Shown one piece after another: positions 8,783 through 16,881 of a stretch of DNA of 64,000 bases. The notes beneath the pieces were generated by a model, which made no database searches, had not been told where the DNA came from, and was given only the letters and a program-made list of their open reading frames with translations. Positions within the stretch are counted from its first letter, which is position 1, and every line of letters begins with the position of its first letter. Source of the DNA: Kitasatospora sp. NBC_00374 (GTDB lineage Bacteria > Actinomycetota > Actinomycetes > Streptomycetales > Streptomycetaceae); assembly GCF_041434935.1 (NCBI RefSeq), contig NZ_CP107964.1, forward strand, positions 6,927,001-6,991,000, given 5' to 3'. A program made the position numbers and the translations under genes.

Positions 8783-9154
8783 GTGAGCATCAGCAAGCCG
8801 GAGATCGACTTCCCGGTCGGCGACGCGCCGAAGGAACTCCAGATCCGCGACATCGTGGTCGGCGACGGTGCCGAGGCCAAGTCCGGCGCGGTCGTCGAGG
8901 TCCACTACGTGGGCGTCACCTTCGAGACCGGCGAGGAGTTCGACGCCTCCTGGAACCGCGGTCAGTCCTTCCGCTTCCCGCTCGGCGCGGGCCGCGTCAT
9001 CAAGGGCTGGGACCAGGGCGTCCAGGGCATGAAGGTCGGCGGCCGCCGCGAGCTGGTCATCCCGGCCCACCTGGCCTACGGCAACCAGTCGCCGAGCCCG
9101 CTCATCCCGGCCGGCTCGACCCTGATCTTCGTGGTCGACCTGCTCGGCGTCTGA
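8783..9154 (+). CDS. Cytoplasmic single-domain FKBP-type prolyl isomerase
   Basis: A 123-residue stand-alone FKBP with no signal peptide. GTG 8783 gives MSISKPEIDFPVGDAPKELQ, which matches the usual actinobacterial N-terminus; AGAAGAG lies upstream. The complete domain is visible: VVEVHYVGVTFETGEEFDAS, FPLGAGRVIKGWDQGVQGMK, the Tyr of AYGNQ and the terminal STLIFVVDLL. Aromatic residues of the active-site pocket are retained, so it should be an active isomerase or chaperone. A 12-bp-stem terminator follows. Confidence 0.92.
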   Translation: MSISKPEIDFPVGDAPKELQIRDIVVGDGAEAKSGAVVEVHYVGVTFETGEEFDASWNRGQSFRFPLGAGRVIKGWDQGVQGMKVGGRRELVIPAHLAYGNQSPSPLIPAGSTLIFVVDLLGV

Positions 9155-9160
9155 GCCCCT

Positions 9161-9203
9161 CCGCAGGGGCCGTATCCCGCTCGGCGGGGTGCGGCCCCTG
9201 CGG
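9161..9203 (+). terminator. Hairpin terminator after FKBP gene
   Basis: The 12-base arms 9161-9172 and 9192-9203 are perfectly complementary around a 19-base loop, beginning seven bases after the FKBP stop codon. It separates the FKBP genes from pafBC. Confidence 0.7.
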
Positions 9204-9300
9204 CGTTCCCGGACTCGGCTTTTGCGGAGCGTGCCCGGACCGGTACGGTCGGGTCCGCCGGATCAAGAATGTCCCGCCGAGACTCCCAGGAAGGTCCGCG

Positions 9301-10272
9301 ATGGCGATCGCCAAGGCAGAGCGGCTGATGAACCTGGCCCTGTGCCTGATGAACACCAGACGTCCGCTCTCCAAGAAGGAGCTGCGGGAGTCCATCGAGG
9401 CCTACCGTGAGGCCTGGCAGCAGGGCAGCGAGGATGCCTTCAACCGGATGTTCGAACGGGACAAGGACGACCTGCGCGAGCTCGGCCTGATCATCGACGT
9501 CGACGAGAACGCCCTGGACGGGGAGATCGGTTACCTGGCCCGCCGGGACCGCAACCGGCTGCCCGAGATCGCGCTGGACGCCGAGGAGGCCGCCGCGCTG
9601 ACCCTGGCCGCCCGGGTCTGGCAGCAGGCCAAGATGTCCGGAGCGGCCAGCGGCGCGCTGCAGAAGCTCCGCGCGGCCGGCGTCCCGTTCGCCGAGGACG
9701 CCGAGCACAGCGCCCTGGAGCCGCGGATCCCGGCCCGCGAGGCCGCCTTCGAGCCGCTGCTCACCGCCGCCCGGGACCGCCGTCCGGTCAGCTTCGAGTA
9801 CCGCAAGGCGGGTGCCGCCCTCGCGGAGCAGCGCGCCGTCGAGCCGTGGGCGCTGGAGTGCTGGCGCGGCCACTGGTACCTGGCCGGCTTCGACCGGGAC
9901 CGGCAGGACGCCCGGGTCTTCCGGCTCAGCCGGATCACCGGCAAGGTCCGCTCGCGGGCCGGCGAGTTCACCGGCACCGTGCCCGAGCACGTCGACGTCC
10001 GGGCGTACGTGGCCCGGTTCGCCGGCGAGGGCGCCACCAGCACCGCCACCGTCCGGCTGCGCCGCGGCGCGGCCTTCCCGCTCCGCGCCAAGGCGCTGAG
10101 CAGCCTCCGCCTGGACGAGCAGTGGGACGAGCTGGAGATCCCGTACGGCCACGGGCTGGGCGCCGACCTGGCCGAGTTCGGGCCGGACGTCGTCGTGCTG
10201 GGCCCGGACGACCTGCGGGCAGACGTCATCGACCGGCTGCGCGCGGTGGCCGGCCTCGCCGAGGGGGAGTAA
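9301..10272 (+). CDS. pafB: WYL-domain transcriptional activator PafB
   Basis: PafB pairs with PafC to activate the LexA-independent DNA-damage response in actinobacteria. The protein has 323 residues and starts MAIAKAERLMNLALCLMNTR at an ATG preceded by AGGAAGG. An N-terminal winged helix (about 1-90) is followed by a WYL domain; VEPWALECWRGHWYLAGFDR contains the WYL-type signature. A C-terminal WCX extension completes it. pafC starts four bases after its stop, so both are translated from one message, consistent with a heterodimer. Confidence 0.94.
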   Translation: MAIAKAERLMNLALCLMNTRRPLSKKELRESIEAYREAWQQGSEDAFNRMFERDKDDLRELGLIIDVDENALDGEIGYLARRDRNRLPEIALDAEEAAALTLAARVWQQAKMSGAASGALQKLRAAGVPFAEDAEHSALEPRIPAREAAFEPLLTAARDRRPVSFEYRKAGAALAEQRAVEPWALECWRGHWYLAGFDRDRQDARVFRLSRITGKVRSRAGEFTGTVPEHVDVRAYVARFAGEGATSTATVRLRRGAAFPLRAKALSSLRLDEQWDELEIPYGHGLGADLAEFGPDVVVLGPDDLRADVIDRLRAVAGLAEGE

Positions 10273-10276
10273 GGCC

Positions 10277-11233
10277 ATGAGCAACGCGATCGACCAGACC
10301 CGGCGGATGCTCTCCCTGGTCACCTACCTGCGCGAGCGTCCGGGCGCCGAGGTGGCCGAGGTGGCCCGCGCCTTCGGCATCACCGAGCGCGAGCTGATCG
10401 GCGACCTGAACGTGCTGCCGATGTGCGGCACCAGCTTCCGCGGCGGCGACCTGCTCGACATCGACACCGACGGCGAGCGGATCTGGTGGCACAACGTCGA
10501 CGACGTGGCCCAGCCGCTGCGGCTGGCCGCCGACGAGGCGACCGCCCTGCTGGTGGCGGCCCGCGCGGTGGCCGGGCTGCCCGGCCTGCGCGAGCGGGAC
10601 CGGCAGGCGCTCACCCGGGCCGTCGCGAAGATCGAGGACGCGGCCGGCGAGAGCGCCGAGTCCAGCGCCCGGGTCGGCGTGACCTTCGAGGCCGAGGGTC
10701 AGGTCTTCGCCGACATCGACCGGGCGCTCAGCGAGGGCCGGCTGATCTGGCTGCGCTACTGGTCGCACGGGCGCGGCGGGATGACCGAGCGCGAGGTCGA
10801 CCCGATCCGCCTGGTCACCGAGGGCCACACCTACCTGGAGGGCTGGTGCCGGGTCTCCGAGGACCGGCGGATCTTCCGGCTGGACCGGGTGGCCGAGATC
10901 AAGGTGCTGGACGAGCCCGCCAATCCGCCCCGGCTGCAGCCGCGCGACCTGTCGGCGGGTCTGGTCAACCCGGCCGCCGACGACCCCGAGGTGGTGGTGG
11001 AGGTCGGCCCGGGCGGGCGCTGGGTGGCCGAGTACTACACCCACGACAGCGCCGAGGAGCTGCCGGAGGGCGGTCTGCGGATCACCCTGCGCAGCGCCGA
11101 CCCGTCCGGACTGCGCCCGCTGGCGCTGCGGCTCGGCCGGGACGGGCGGATCGTCTCCCCGCCGGAGCCGGCCGAGCAGGCCAGGGCCGCGGCGCTGGCC
11201 GCACTGGACGCCTACCGGGACGGGCAGGGCTGA
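10277..11233 (+). CDS. pafC: WYL-domain transcriptional activator PafC
   Basis: The partner of PafB, 318 residues, with the same plan: a winged helix (MLSLVTYLRERPGAEVAEVA) and a WYL domain where RLVTEGHTYLEGWCRVSEDR replaces the strict WYL residues. The conserved RTFRLDR-like stretch appears as RIFRLDRVAEI. It begins four bases after pafB. In the family, single-stranded DNA binding through the WYL domains triggers activation of RecA and other repair genes; nothing in the sequence contradicts this. Confidence 0.94.
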   Translation: MSNAIDQTRRMLSLVTYLRERPGAEVAEVARAFGITERELIGDLNVLPMCGTSFRGGDLLDIDTDGERIWWHNVDDVAQPLRLAADEATALLVAARAVAGLPGLRERDRQALTRAVAKIEDAAGESAESSARVGVTFEAEGQVFADIDRALSEGRLIWLRYWSHGRGGMTEREVDPIRLVTEGHTYLEGWCRVSEDRRIFRLDRVAEIKVLDEPANPPRLQPRDLSAGLVNPAADDPEVVVEVGPGGRWVAEYYTHDSAEELPEGGLRITLRSADPSGLRPLALRLGRDGRIVSPPEPAEQARAAALAALDAYRDGQG

Positions 11234-11239
11234 TCCGGG

Positions 11240-11470
11240 GTGGGGGACGGCACCAGATTCAAGGTCTACTGCTCCCAGTGCCGGGAGAAGGTCGAGCTGG
11301 CGGTCGCCGAGTTCCGGCTGGCCCTGGGGGCCACCGCGGAGCGGACCTTCTACAGCTTCACCTGCCCGGCCTGCGGGGCGGTGGTGCGCAAGACCGCCGG
11401 GGAGAAGATCGTCGCGGCGCTGACCGCCGCCGGGGTGCGGACCATGCGGCTGCTCCCGGTCGAGGGATAG
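11240..11470 (+). CDS. Small zinc-ribbon protein
   Basis: A 76-residue protein starting at GTG 11240, six bases after pafC. Two CxxC pairs, CSQC at residues 11-14 and CPAC near residue 43, define a zinc ribbon; the rest is a short helical tail. Proteins of this kind occur between pafC and the tat genes in streptomycetes, so it appears to be a conserved member of the operon. No function is known to me; a nucleic-acid or protein-binding role is possible but not shown. Confidence 0.75.
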   Translation: MGDGTRFKVYCSQCREKVELAVAEFRLALGATAERTFYSFTCPACGAVVRKTAGEKIVAALTAAGVRTMRLLPVEG

Positions 11471-11480
11471 GCTCGGCGCC

Positions 11481-11666
11481 ATGCAGTGGATCATTGTCGC
11501 GGCCGTCCTGACGGCCACCGCGGGCCTGCTCGTGCTCGGTGTGCTCGGCTGCCGGCTCTGGCTGGACGTCCGGGCGCTGGCCCGGGAGGTCGACGCCGCC
11601 TCCCAGGCCCTGTCCGCGGCCGCCGAGGGACTGGCCGGCGGCCGGGCGGAGCGGGTTACCCTCTAG
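11481..11666 (+). CDS. Small single-helix membrane protein of unknown function
   Basis: A 61-residue protein with an N-terminal hydrophobic helix (residues 3-27, IIVAAVLTATAGLLVLGVLG) followed by an amphipathic Ala/Leu-rich segment. It sits ten bases after the zinc-ribbon gene and in front of tatC, the place where tatA stands in related genomes. It is not recognisable as TatA: there is no Phe-Gly hinge after the helix and no basic Lys-rich tail. A short membrane-bound coiled-coil protein is the most that can be said. Confidence 0.55.
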   Translation: MQWIIVAAVLTATAGLLVLGVLGCRLWLDVRALAREVDAASQALSAAAEGLAGGRAERVTL

Positions 11667-11847
11667 GGCATGGCCCCTGCTGTGCGGGAGGGGCCGGTCC
11701 GGGTTGCCGGGCGGTCGCCGCGCCGACATCGGCAGCGGCTACCATCGCCCGCAGCAGGACAGTACCCGGAAATGGCCGAGCTGACGGCAGGTCAGCACGG
11801 GGGCCCGCCACCCGGCGGGTCCCGTCGCACGAGTTCGAGGACCTGGG

Positions 11848-12783
11848 TTGAGCAAGTCTTCCAAAGCACCCAAGGACCCCGAGGGCCGGATGGCCCTCGC
11901 GGACCACCTGCGCGAGCTGCGCAGCCGGCTGGTGAAGTCGGTCCTGGCGATCCTCGTGTTCACGGCCGTCGCCGTGTACTTCAACAAAGAGCTGATCGAC
12001 TTCCTGTCGGCGCCGCTGCCCCGGTGCGGCCCGGACGACAAGCCGCTGCCGGGTGACACCAACTGCGCCAGCATCGTCAACATCGGTCTGCTGACCCCGT
12101 TCAACCTGGTGCTCAAGGTCAGCCTCACGGCCGGTCTGGTGGCCGCCACCCCGGTGTGGCTGTACCAGTTGTGGCAGTTCGTCTCGCCTGGCCTGCACAG
12201 GCACGAGCGCCGGTACTCGCTGGTCTTCCTGGCGGCCGGCACGCCGCTCTTCCTGGCCGGCGCGGCGTTCGCGTACCTGGTCATGCCGGTCACCGCGCAG
12301 ATGCTGATCTCCTTCACGGCGAACAAGGTCACCAACATCCTGCCGGTCGAGGACTACCTCGACGTGGTCACCAGGATGGTGGTGGTCTTCGGTCTGGGCT
12401 TCGAGTTCCCGCTGTTCCTGGTGATGCTGAACCTCATCGGCGTGCTCACCGGCAAGCGGCTGCTCGGCTGGTGGCGGGCGATGGTCATGGGCATCACCGT
12501 CTTCGCGGCCTTCGCCACGCCGAGCGCGGACCCGCTCACCATGCTGGCGCTGGCCGCCCCGATCTGGGGCCTCTACTTCCTGGCCGTCGGCATCGCCGTG
12601 CTCAACGACCGCCGCAAGCTGCGCAACAACCCCGACGCCGGGCTGGACGACGACGAGGCCTCGCACGTCGACCTCACGGTGGACGGGGTGGAGGGCGCGA
12701 GCCCGGTGGCCGCCTCGGCCGCGCCGGAGGCCTCCGCCCCGGTGCCCGCCGCCCGGCACGAGCAGATGGACGACATCACCTGA
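11848..12783 (+). CDS. tatC: Sec-independent protein translocase subunit TatC
   Basis: TatC is the receptor for twin-arginine signal peptides. The protein has 311 residues and a TTG start at 11848, with GAGGACCTGGG just upstream. The first cytoplasmic motif RMALADHLRELRSRLVKSVL contains the conserved H-L-x-E-L-R signature that binds the RR motif. Six membrane spans follow, with conserved FVSPGLHRHERRY between helices 2 and 3. The C-terminal tail after residue 265 is acidic and Ala-rich. A tatA gene does not adjoin it. The terminator at 12805-12840 closes the conserved block. Confidence 0.95.
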   Translation: MSKSSKAPKDPEGRMALADHLRELRSRLVKSVLAILVFTAVAVYFNKELIDFLSAPLPRCGPDDKPLPGDTNCASIVNIGLLTPFNLVLKVSLTAGLVAATPVWLYQLWQFVSPGLHRHERRYSLVFLAAGTPLFLAGAAFAYLVMPVTAQMLISFTANKVTNILPVEDYLDVVTRMVVVFGLGFEFPLFLVMLNLIGVLTGKRLLGWWRAMVMGITVFAAFATPSADPLTMLALAAPIWGLYFLAVGIAVLNDRRKLRNNPDAGLDDDEASHVDLTVDGVEGASPVAASAAPEASAPVPAARHEQMDDIT

Positions 12784-12804
12784 CCGGCCGGTGGTCCGGC
12801 GATC

Positions 12805-12840
12805 GAGGCCCCGTTCCGCCGTCGGCGGGCCGGGGCCTTC
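12805..12840 (+). terminator. Terminator after tatC
   Basis: GC-rich arms around 12806-12813 and 12831-12838 pair (eight bases, AGGCCCCG with CGGGGCCT) and enclose a smaller inner GCC/GGC pair. It lies about 20 bases after tatC and marks the boundary between the conserved proteasome/Tat block and the accessory island. Confidence 0.6.
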
Positions 12841-12871
12841 GCCGTGCGACCCGCGGATCGGGCGGGCCGTC

Positions 12872-12906
12872 TTGGCAGGTCCTTAACCATGTGACATATT
12901 ACTGCC
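12872..12906 (+). promoter_or_regulatory. Leaderless promoter with GntR-type operator (site A)
   Basis: TTGGCA (12872-12877) and CATATT (12895-12900) are separated by exactly 17 bases. The predicted start of transcription is at or within a base of the GTG at 12907, and no ribosome-binding sequence is present, so the mRNA is probably leaderless. The 14-bp site TGTGACATATTACT (12890-12903) covers the -10 element and ends three bases before the start codon. The same site recurs in five other promoters of this island. Confidence 0.75.
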
Positions 12907-14082
12907 GTGTCCAAGCGATCCCCCCACGACGTCGTGGTGATCGGCGCCGGCGTCGTCGGCGCCGCCTGCGCCTACTACGCCACCCTGGCCGGCCTCCGGG
13001 TCGCCGTCGTCGACCGCGGCCCGGTGGCCGGCGGCACCACCGGCGCCGGCGAGGGCAACCTGCTGGTCTCCGACAAGGAACCCGGCCCCGAACTCGACCT
13101 CGCCCTGCTCTCCACCCGGCTCTGGCGCGACCTCGCCGACACCGTCGGCGCCGCCGCCGAGTACGAGCCCAAGGGCGGCCTGGTGGTCGCCTCCGGCCCG
13201 CAGGGCCTGGCCGGGCTGCGCGCCTTCGCGGCGGCCCAGACCGCTGCCGGGGTGCGGGCCGCCGAGGTCGAGAGCGACGAACTGCACGAGCTGGAACCGC
13301 ACCTCGCCCCCGGCCTGGCCGGCGGATTCCACTACTCGCAGGACGCCCAGGTCCAGCCCGCGCTGGCCGCCGCCCACCTGCTGCGGGCCGCCCGCGAGCG
13401 CGGCGCCGAGCTCTTCCTCGGCGAGGCCGTGCACACCGTCCGCACCCGCGCCGACGGCTCGGTGCTCGGCGTCACCACCGACCGCCGCACGCTGGACACC
13501 CCGGCCCTGGTCAACGCCGCCGGCACCTGGGGCGGCGAACTCGCCCGGCTCGCCGGGGTCGGGCTGCCGGTGCTGCCCCGGCGCGGCTTCGTCCTGGTCA
13601 CCGAACCGCTGCCGCGGATCGTCCGGCACAAGGTCTACGCCGCCGACTACGTCGCCGACGTGGCCAGCGGCTCCGCCGCCCTGCAGACCTCCGCCGTGGT
13701 CGAGGGCACCCCCGGCGGCCCGGTGCTGATCGGCGCCAGCCGCGAACGCGTCGGCTTCGACCGCACCCTGTCGGTCGAGGTGCTGCGCCGGCTCGCCGCG
13801 AACGCCGCGGCGATGTTCCCGGTGCTGCGCACGGTCGCCGTCCAGCGCGCCTACCGGGGTTTCCGGCCGTACCTGCCGGACCACCTGCCGGCCATCGGCG
13901 CCGACCTGAGGGTCCCCGGTCTCCACCACGCCTGCGGGCACGAGGGAGCCGGCATCGGCCTCGCCCCGGCCACCGGCCTGCTGATCGCGGCCCAGCTCAC
14001 CGGCGCCGAGCCGGAACTCGACCTGACGCCGTTCCGGCCCGACCGCTTCGCGGGCCCGCACGCCCCTGAAGGAGTGGAATGA
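12907..14082 (+). CDS. FAD-dependent D-hydroxyproline dehydrogenase, catalytic subunit (DAO family)
   Basis: A flavoprotein of 391 residues from the glycine/D-amino-acid oxidase family. The N-terminal Rossmann motif DVVVIGAGVVGAACAYYATL binds FAD, and the C-terminal HACGHEGAGIGLAPATG is the second FAD contact. With the next two genes it forms the three-part membrane-linked or cytoplasmic dehydrogenase known from hydroxyproline loci (LhpBEF, related to hydrogen cyanide synthase HcnABC), oxidising cis-4-hydroxy-D-proline to pyrroline-4-hydroxy-2-carboxylate. The substrate is inferred from the adjoining epimerase, deaminase and aldehyde dehydrogenase. The GTG at 12907 is probably the first base of the transcript. 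Its stop overlaps the next start (ATGA). Confidence 0.85.
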   Translation: MSKRSPHDVVVIGAGVVGAACAYYATLAGLRVAVVDRGPVAGGTTGAGEGNLLVSDKEPGPELDLALLSTRLWRDLADTVGAAAEYEPKGGLVVASGPQGLAGLRAFAAAQTAAGVRAAEVESDELHELEPHLAPGLAGGFHYSQDAQVQPALAAAHLLRAARERGAELFLGEAVHTVRTRADGSVLGVTTDRRTLDTPALVNAAGTWGGELARLAGVGLPVLPRRGFVLVTEPLPRIVRHKVYAADYVADVASGSAALQTSAVVEGTPGGPVLIGASRERVGFDRTLSVEVLRRLAANAAAMFPVLRTVAVQRAYRGFRPYLPDHLPAIGADLRVPGLHHACGHEGAGIGLAPATGLLIAAQLTGAEPELDLTPFRPDRFAGPHAPEGVE

Positions 14083-14408
14083 GCATCCGACGCACCCCGC
14101 GCACGCCCGTCGAGCTGGTCGGCGCGGAGCCCGGCCCCGCCCACACCATCGAGTTCGACGGCCGTCCGGTGCCCGTGCTGCCGGGCCGGACCATCGCCGC
14201 CGCGCTCTGGGCCGACGGCGTCCTGGCCTGGCGTACCACCCGGGTCGGGGGCCGGCCGCGCGGCGCGTTCTGCGGCATCGGCGTCTGCTTCGACTGCCTG
14301 GCCACCGTCAACGGCCGGCCGAACCAGCGCACCTGCCTGATCCCGGCCCGGCCCGGGGACACCGTCACCACCCAGGAGGGCCACGGCCGTGCTGACCTCG
14401 CCGTCTGA
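14079..14408 (+). CDS. (2Fe-2S) ferredoxin-like subunit of D-hydroxyproline dehydrogenase
   Basis: A 109-residue HcnA-like subunit. The cysteines are Cys65, Cys70, Cys73 and Cys86 (spacing C-x4-C-x2-C-x12-C), the ligands of a plant-type [2Fe-2S] cluster in the Fer2 fold. It starts at ATG 14079 within the stop of the preceding gene, and the next gene begins 20 bases before its own stop, so the three subunits are translationally coupled. It should pass electrons between the flavin subunits. Confidence 0.85.
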   Translation: MSIRRTPRTPVELVGAEPGPAHTIEFDGRPVPVLPGRTIAAALWADGVLAWRTTRVGGRPRGAFCGIGVCFDCLATVNGRPNQRTCLIPARPGDTVTTQEGHGRADLAV

Positions 14409-15786
14409 CCGCTACGACCTCGCGGTCGTCGGGGCGGGCCCCGGCGGCCTGGCCGCCGCCGTCACCGCCGCCGACCACGGCCTGTCGGTCGCCCTGATCG
14501 ACGCCGGGCCCCGCCCGGGCGGCCAGTACTACCGCCACCCCGCGCCGGGCCTCGGCGCGGCCCACCCCGAGCGGCTGCACCACGGGTGGTCCGTCTTCGC
14601 GGACCTCTCCGCCCGCCTGCGGGCCCACACCGGCCAACGCCGGATCGGCTACCTGACCGGCCACCACGTCTGGACGGCCGAGCCCGGCGAGTACTGGCGC
14701 CTGCACGCCACCGTCGGCCCGGGCGCCGAGGACGCGGCCGTCGTGGAGGCCCGGGCGGTGCTGCTGGCCACCGGCGCGTACGAGCGGCAGCTGCCGTTCC
14801 CCGGCTGGACGCTGCCCGGCGTCGTCACGGCCGGCGGCGCGCAGGCCATGCTCAAGGCCGGCCTGGTGCTGCCCGGCCGGCGGATCGTGGTGGCCGGCAG
14901 CGGCCCGCTGCTGCTCGCCGCCGCGTCCTCGCTGGTCGCGGCCGGCGCCGAGGTGCCCGCGATCGTCGAGGCCACCGACTACCTCGGGTACGCCCGGGGG
15001 TTGCCGACCCTGCTCGGCAACCCGGCCAAGCTGGCCGAGGGCGCCGGGCACGGCGCCGCGCTGCTGCGCCACGGCGTCCGGCTGCGCCGGACCAGCGCGG
15101 TGGTCGAGGCGCACGGCGAGGACCGGGTGACCGGGGTGACGGTGGCCCGGCTCGACCGGGACTGGCGCCCGCTGCCCGGAACCGCGCGGCGGATCGACTG
15201 CGACGCGGTCGCGATCGGCCACGGCCTGATCCCGCAGATCGAGCTGGCCACCGAGCTCGGCGCGGACACCCGGGTGACCCCGGACGGCGCCGTGGCGCTC
15301 GCGGTCGACGGCGAGCAGCGCACCAGCCTGCCCGGGCTGTGGGCGGCCGGCGAGGCCTGCGGGGTCGGCGGCGCCGACCTGGCGGTCGCCGAGGGCGTGC
15401 TGGCCGCGCACGCCGTCTCCGGCCGGCCCGCACCGGCCGGGGTGCGACGCCGCCGCGACCGCCGCCGGGCCTTCGCCGAGCTGATGGCGGCCGCGCACAA
15501 CCCCGGCCCGGGCTGGACCGGCTGGCTGACGCCGGAGACCGACGTCTGCCGCTGCGAGGAAGTCCCGGCCGGGAGGATCCGGGAGGCGGTGGACGACCTC
15601 GGCGCGGGCGACGCGAGGACCGTCAAGCTGCTCACCCGGGCCGGGATGGGCTGGTGCCAGGGCCGGATGTGCGGCCCCGCGGTCGCCTGTCTGGCCGGCG
15701 ACCCGCAGGCCCGCGCGGACAGCCGCCCGCTGGCCTGTCCCGTCCCGCTCGGGCAGCTGGAGCGGCTCGCCGAGCGGAGCATCTGA
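14389..15786 (+). CDS. NAD(P)/FAD oxidoreductase subunit of D-hydroxyproline dehydrogenase
   Basis: A 465-residue HcnB-like subunit. GTG 14389 lies after AGGAGG within the upstream gene. The N-terminal DLAVVGAGPGGLAAAVTAAD is an FAD site, and the second Rossmann unit near residue 165 (RRIVVAGSGPLLLAAA) would bind a nucleotide. The C-terminal segment has CRC, then WCQGRMC about 45 residues later, the cysteine pattern of a BFD-like [2Fe-2S] domain. Together with the two preceding genes it makes a heteromeric amine dehydrogenase. The next gene has its own promoter and operator. Confidence 0.85.
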   Translation: MLTSPSDRYDLAVVGAGPGGLAAAVTAADHGLSVALIDAGPRPGGQYYRHPAPGLGAAHPERLHHGWSVFADLSARLRAHTGQRRIGYLTGHHVWTAEPGEYWRLHATVGPGAEDAAVVEARAVLLATGAYERQLPFPGWTLPGVVTAGGAQAMLKAGLVLPGRRIVVAGSGPLLLAAASSLVAAGAEVPAIVEATDYLGYARGLPTLLGNPAKLAEGAGHGAALLRHGVRLRRTSAVVEAHGEDRVTGVTVARLDRDWRPLPGTARRIDCDAVAIGHGLIPQIELATELGADTRVTPDGAVALAVDGEQRTSLPGLWAAGEACGVGGADLAVAEGVLAAHAVSGRPAPAGVRRRRDRRRAFAELMAAAHNPGPGWTGWLTPETDVCRCEEVPAGRIREAVDDLGAGDARTVKLLTRAGMGWCQGRMCGPAVACLAGDPQARADSRPLACPVPLGQLERLAERSI

Positions 15787-15807
15787 CCGGACGGCGGCGA
15801 GTAGCCC

Positions 15808-15843
15808 TTGTGGCCACCCCGCTTCATCTAATAAAATGTCACA
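15808..15843 (+). promoter_or_regulatory. Promoter with GntR-type operator (site B)
   Basis: TTGTGG (15808-15813) and TAAAAT (15832-15837) are 18 bases apart. The 14-bp site AATAAAATGTCACA (15830-15843; reverse complement TGTGACATTTTATT) covers the -10 box. It precedes the DapA-family gene, so the hydroxyproline genes form two transcription units under the same control. Confidence 0.7.
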
Positions 15844-15866
15844 CCTCACCACTCAGGGAGAACCCC

Positions 15867-16775
15867 GTGTCCCTCGCACCTCATGACTCCACCCGTCCGT
15901 GGCGCGGCATCATGGTCGCCACCACGCTTCCGCTGCGCCCGGACCTCTCCGTCGACTACGACGCCTACGCCGACCACGTCCGCTGGCTGATCGCCAACGG
16001 CTGCGACGGCGTCGTTCCGAACGGCTCGCTCGGCGAGTACCAGACCCTCACCGACGAGGAGCGCGCCCGCGTCGTCGAGGTCGCCGTCGAGGCGGCCGGC
16101 GACGGTGCGCGGGTGATGCCCGGCGTCGCCGCCTACGGCAGCGCCGAGTCCCGCCGCTGGGCCGAGCAGGCCGCCGAGGCCGGCGCCGGCTCCGTGCTGC
16201 TGCTGCCGCCGAACGCCTTCCGGGCCGATGCCGCCTCCGTCCGGGCGCACTACGCCGAGGTCGCCAGGGCCGGCGTGCCGATCGTCGCCTACAACAACCC
16301 GATCGACACCAAGGTCGACCTCGTCCCCGAGCTGCTCGCGCAGCTGTACACGGCCGACTCGATCGTCGCGGTCAAGGAGTTCAGCGGCGACGTCCGCCGG
16401 GCGTACGAGATCGCCGAACTGGCCCCCGGCCTCGACCTGTTGATCGGCGCCGACGACGTGCTGCTGGAGCTGGCCCTGGCCGGCGCCGTCGGCTGGATCG
16501 CCGGCTACCCGAACGCGCTGCCAGCGGCCTGCGCCACGCTGTACCACGCCGCCGTCGCCGGGGACCTGGCCACCGCGCTGCCGCTCTACAAGGCGCTGCA
16601 CTCGCTGCTGCGCTGGGACTCCAAGACCGAGTTCGTCCAGGCCATCAAGCTCTCGATGGACATCGCCGGCCGCCCCGGCGGCCCGGTCCGCCCGCCGCGC
16701 GCCCCGCTCTCCCCGGAGATCGAGGCCGCCGTGCGGGCCGCCACCGAGAAGGCACTCGCCGAGGGCCTCAAGTAG
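15867..16775 (+). CDS. DapA-family 1-pyrroline-4-hydroxy-2-carboxylate deaminase
   Basis: A class I aldolase-fold enzyme of the dihydrodipicolinate synthase family (302 residues). The GTG at 15867 follows GGGAGAA. The Schiff-base lysine is Lys170 in VKEFSGD, and Tyr142 in AYNNP is the partner tyrosine; GSLGEYQTLT is the substrate-binding loop. In hydroxyproline loci this family deaminates and dehydrates pyrroline-4-hydroxy-2-carboxylate to 2-oxoglutarate semialdehyde, the step between the dehydrogenase upstream and the aldehyde dehydrogenase downstream. A true DapA role is unlikely because the context is wholly catabolic. Confidence 0.85.
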   Translation: MSLAPHDSTRPWRGIMVATTLPLRPDLSVDYDAYADHVRWLIANGCDGVVPNGSLGEYQTLTDEERARVVEVAVEAAGDGARVMPGVAAYGSAESRRWAEQAAEAGAGSVLLLPPNAFRADAASVRAHYAEVARAGVPIVAYNNPIDTKVDLVPELLAQLYTADSIVAVKEFSGDVRRAYEIAELAPGLDLLIGADDVLLELALAGAVGWIAGYPNALPAACATLYHAAVAGDLATALPLYKALHSLLRWDSKTEFVQAIKLSMDIAGRPGGPVRPPRAPLSPEIEAAVRAATEKALAEGLK

Positions 16776-16881
16776 CGCGCCGTCGGCGCGGCCGGCTGCG
16801 GGGACAGCCGGCCCGCCCCGCCGGGGCACGTTCCCGAACACATTCCAGGCCCAGTTCACGTCCGAGGGAGTACGCGAACCC

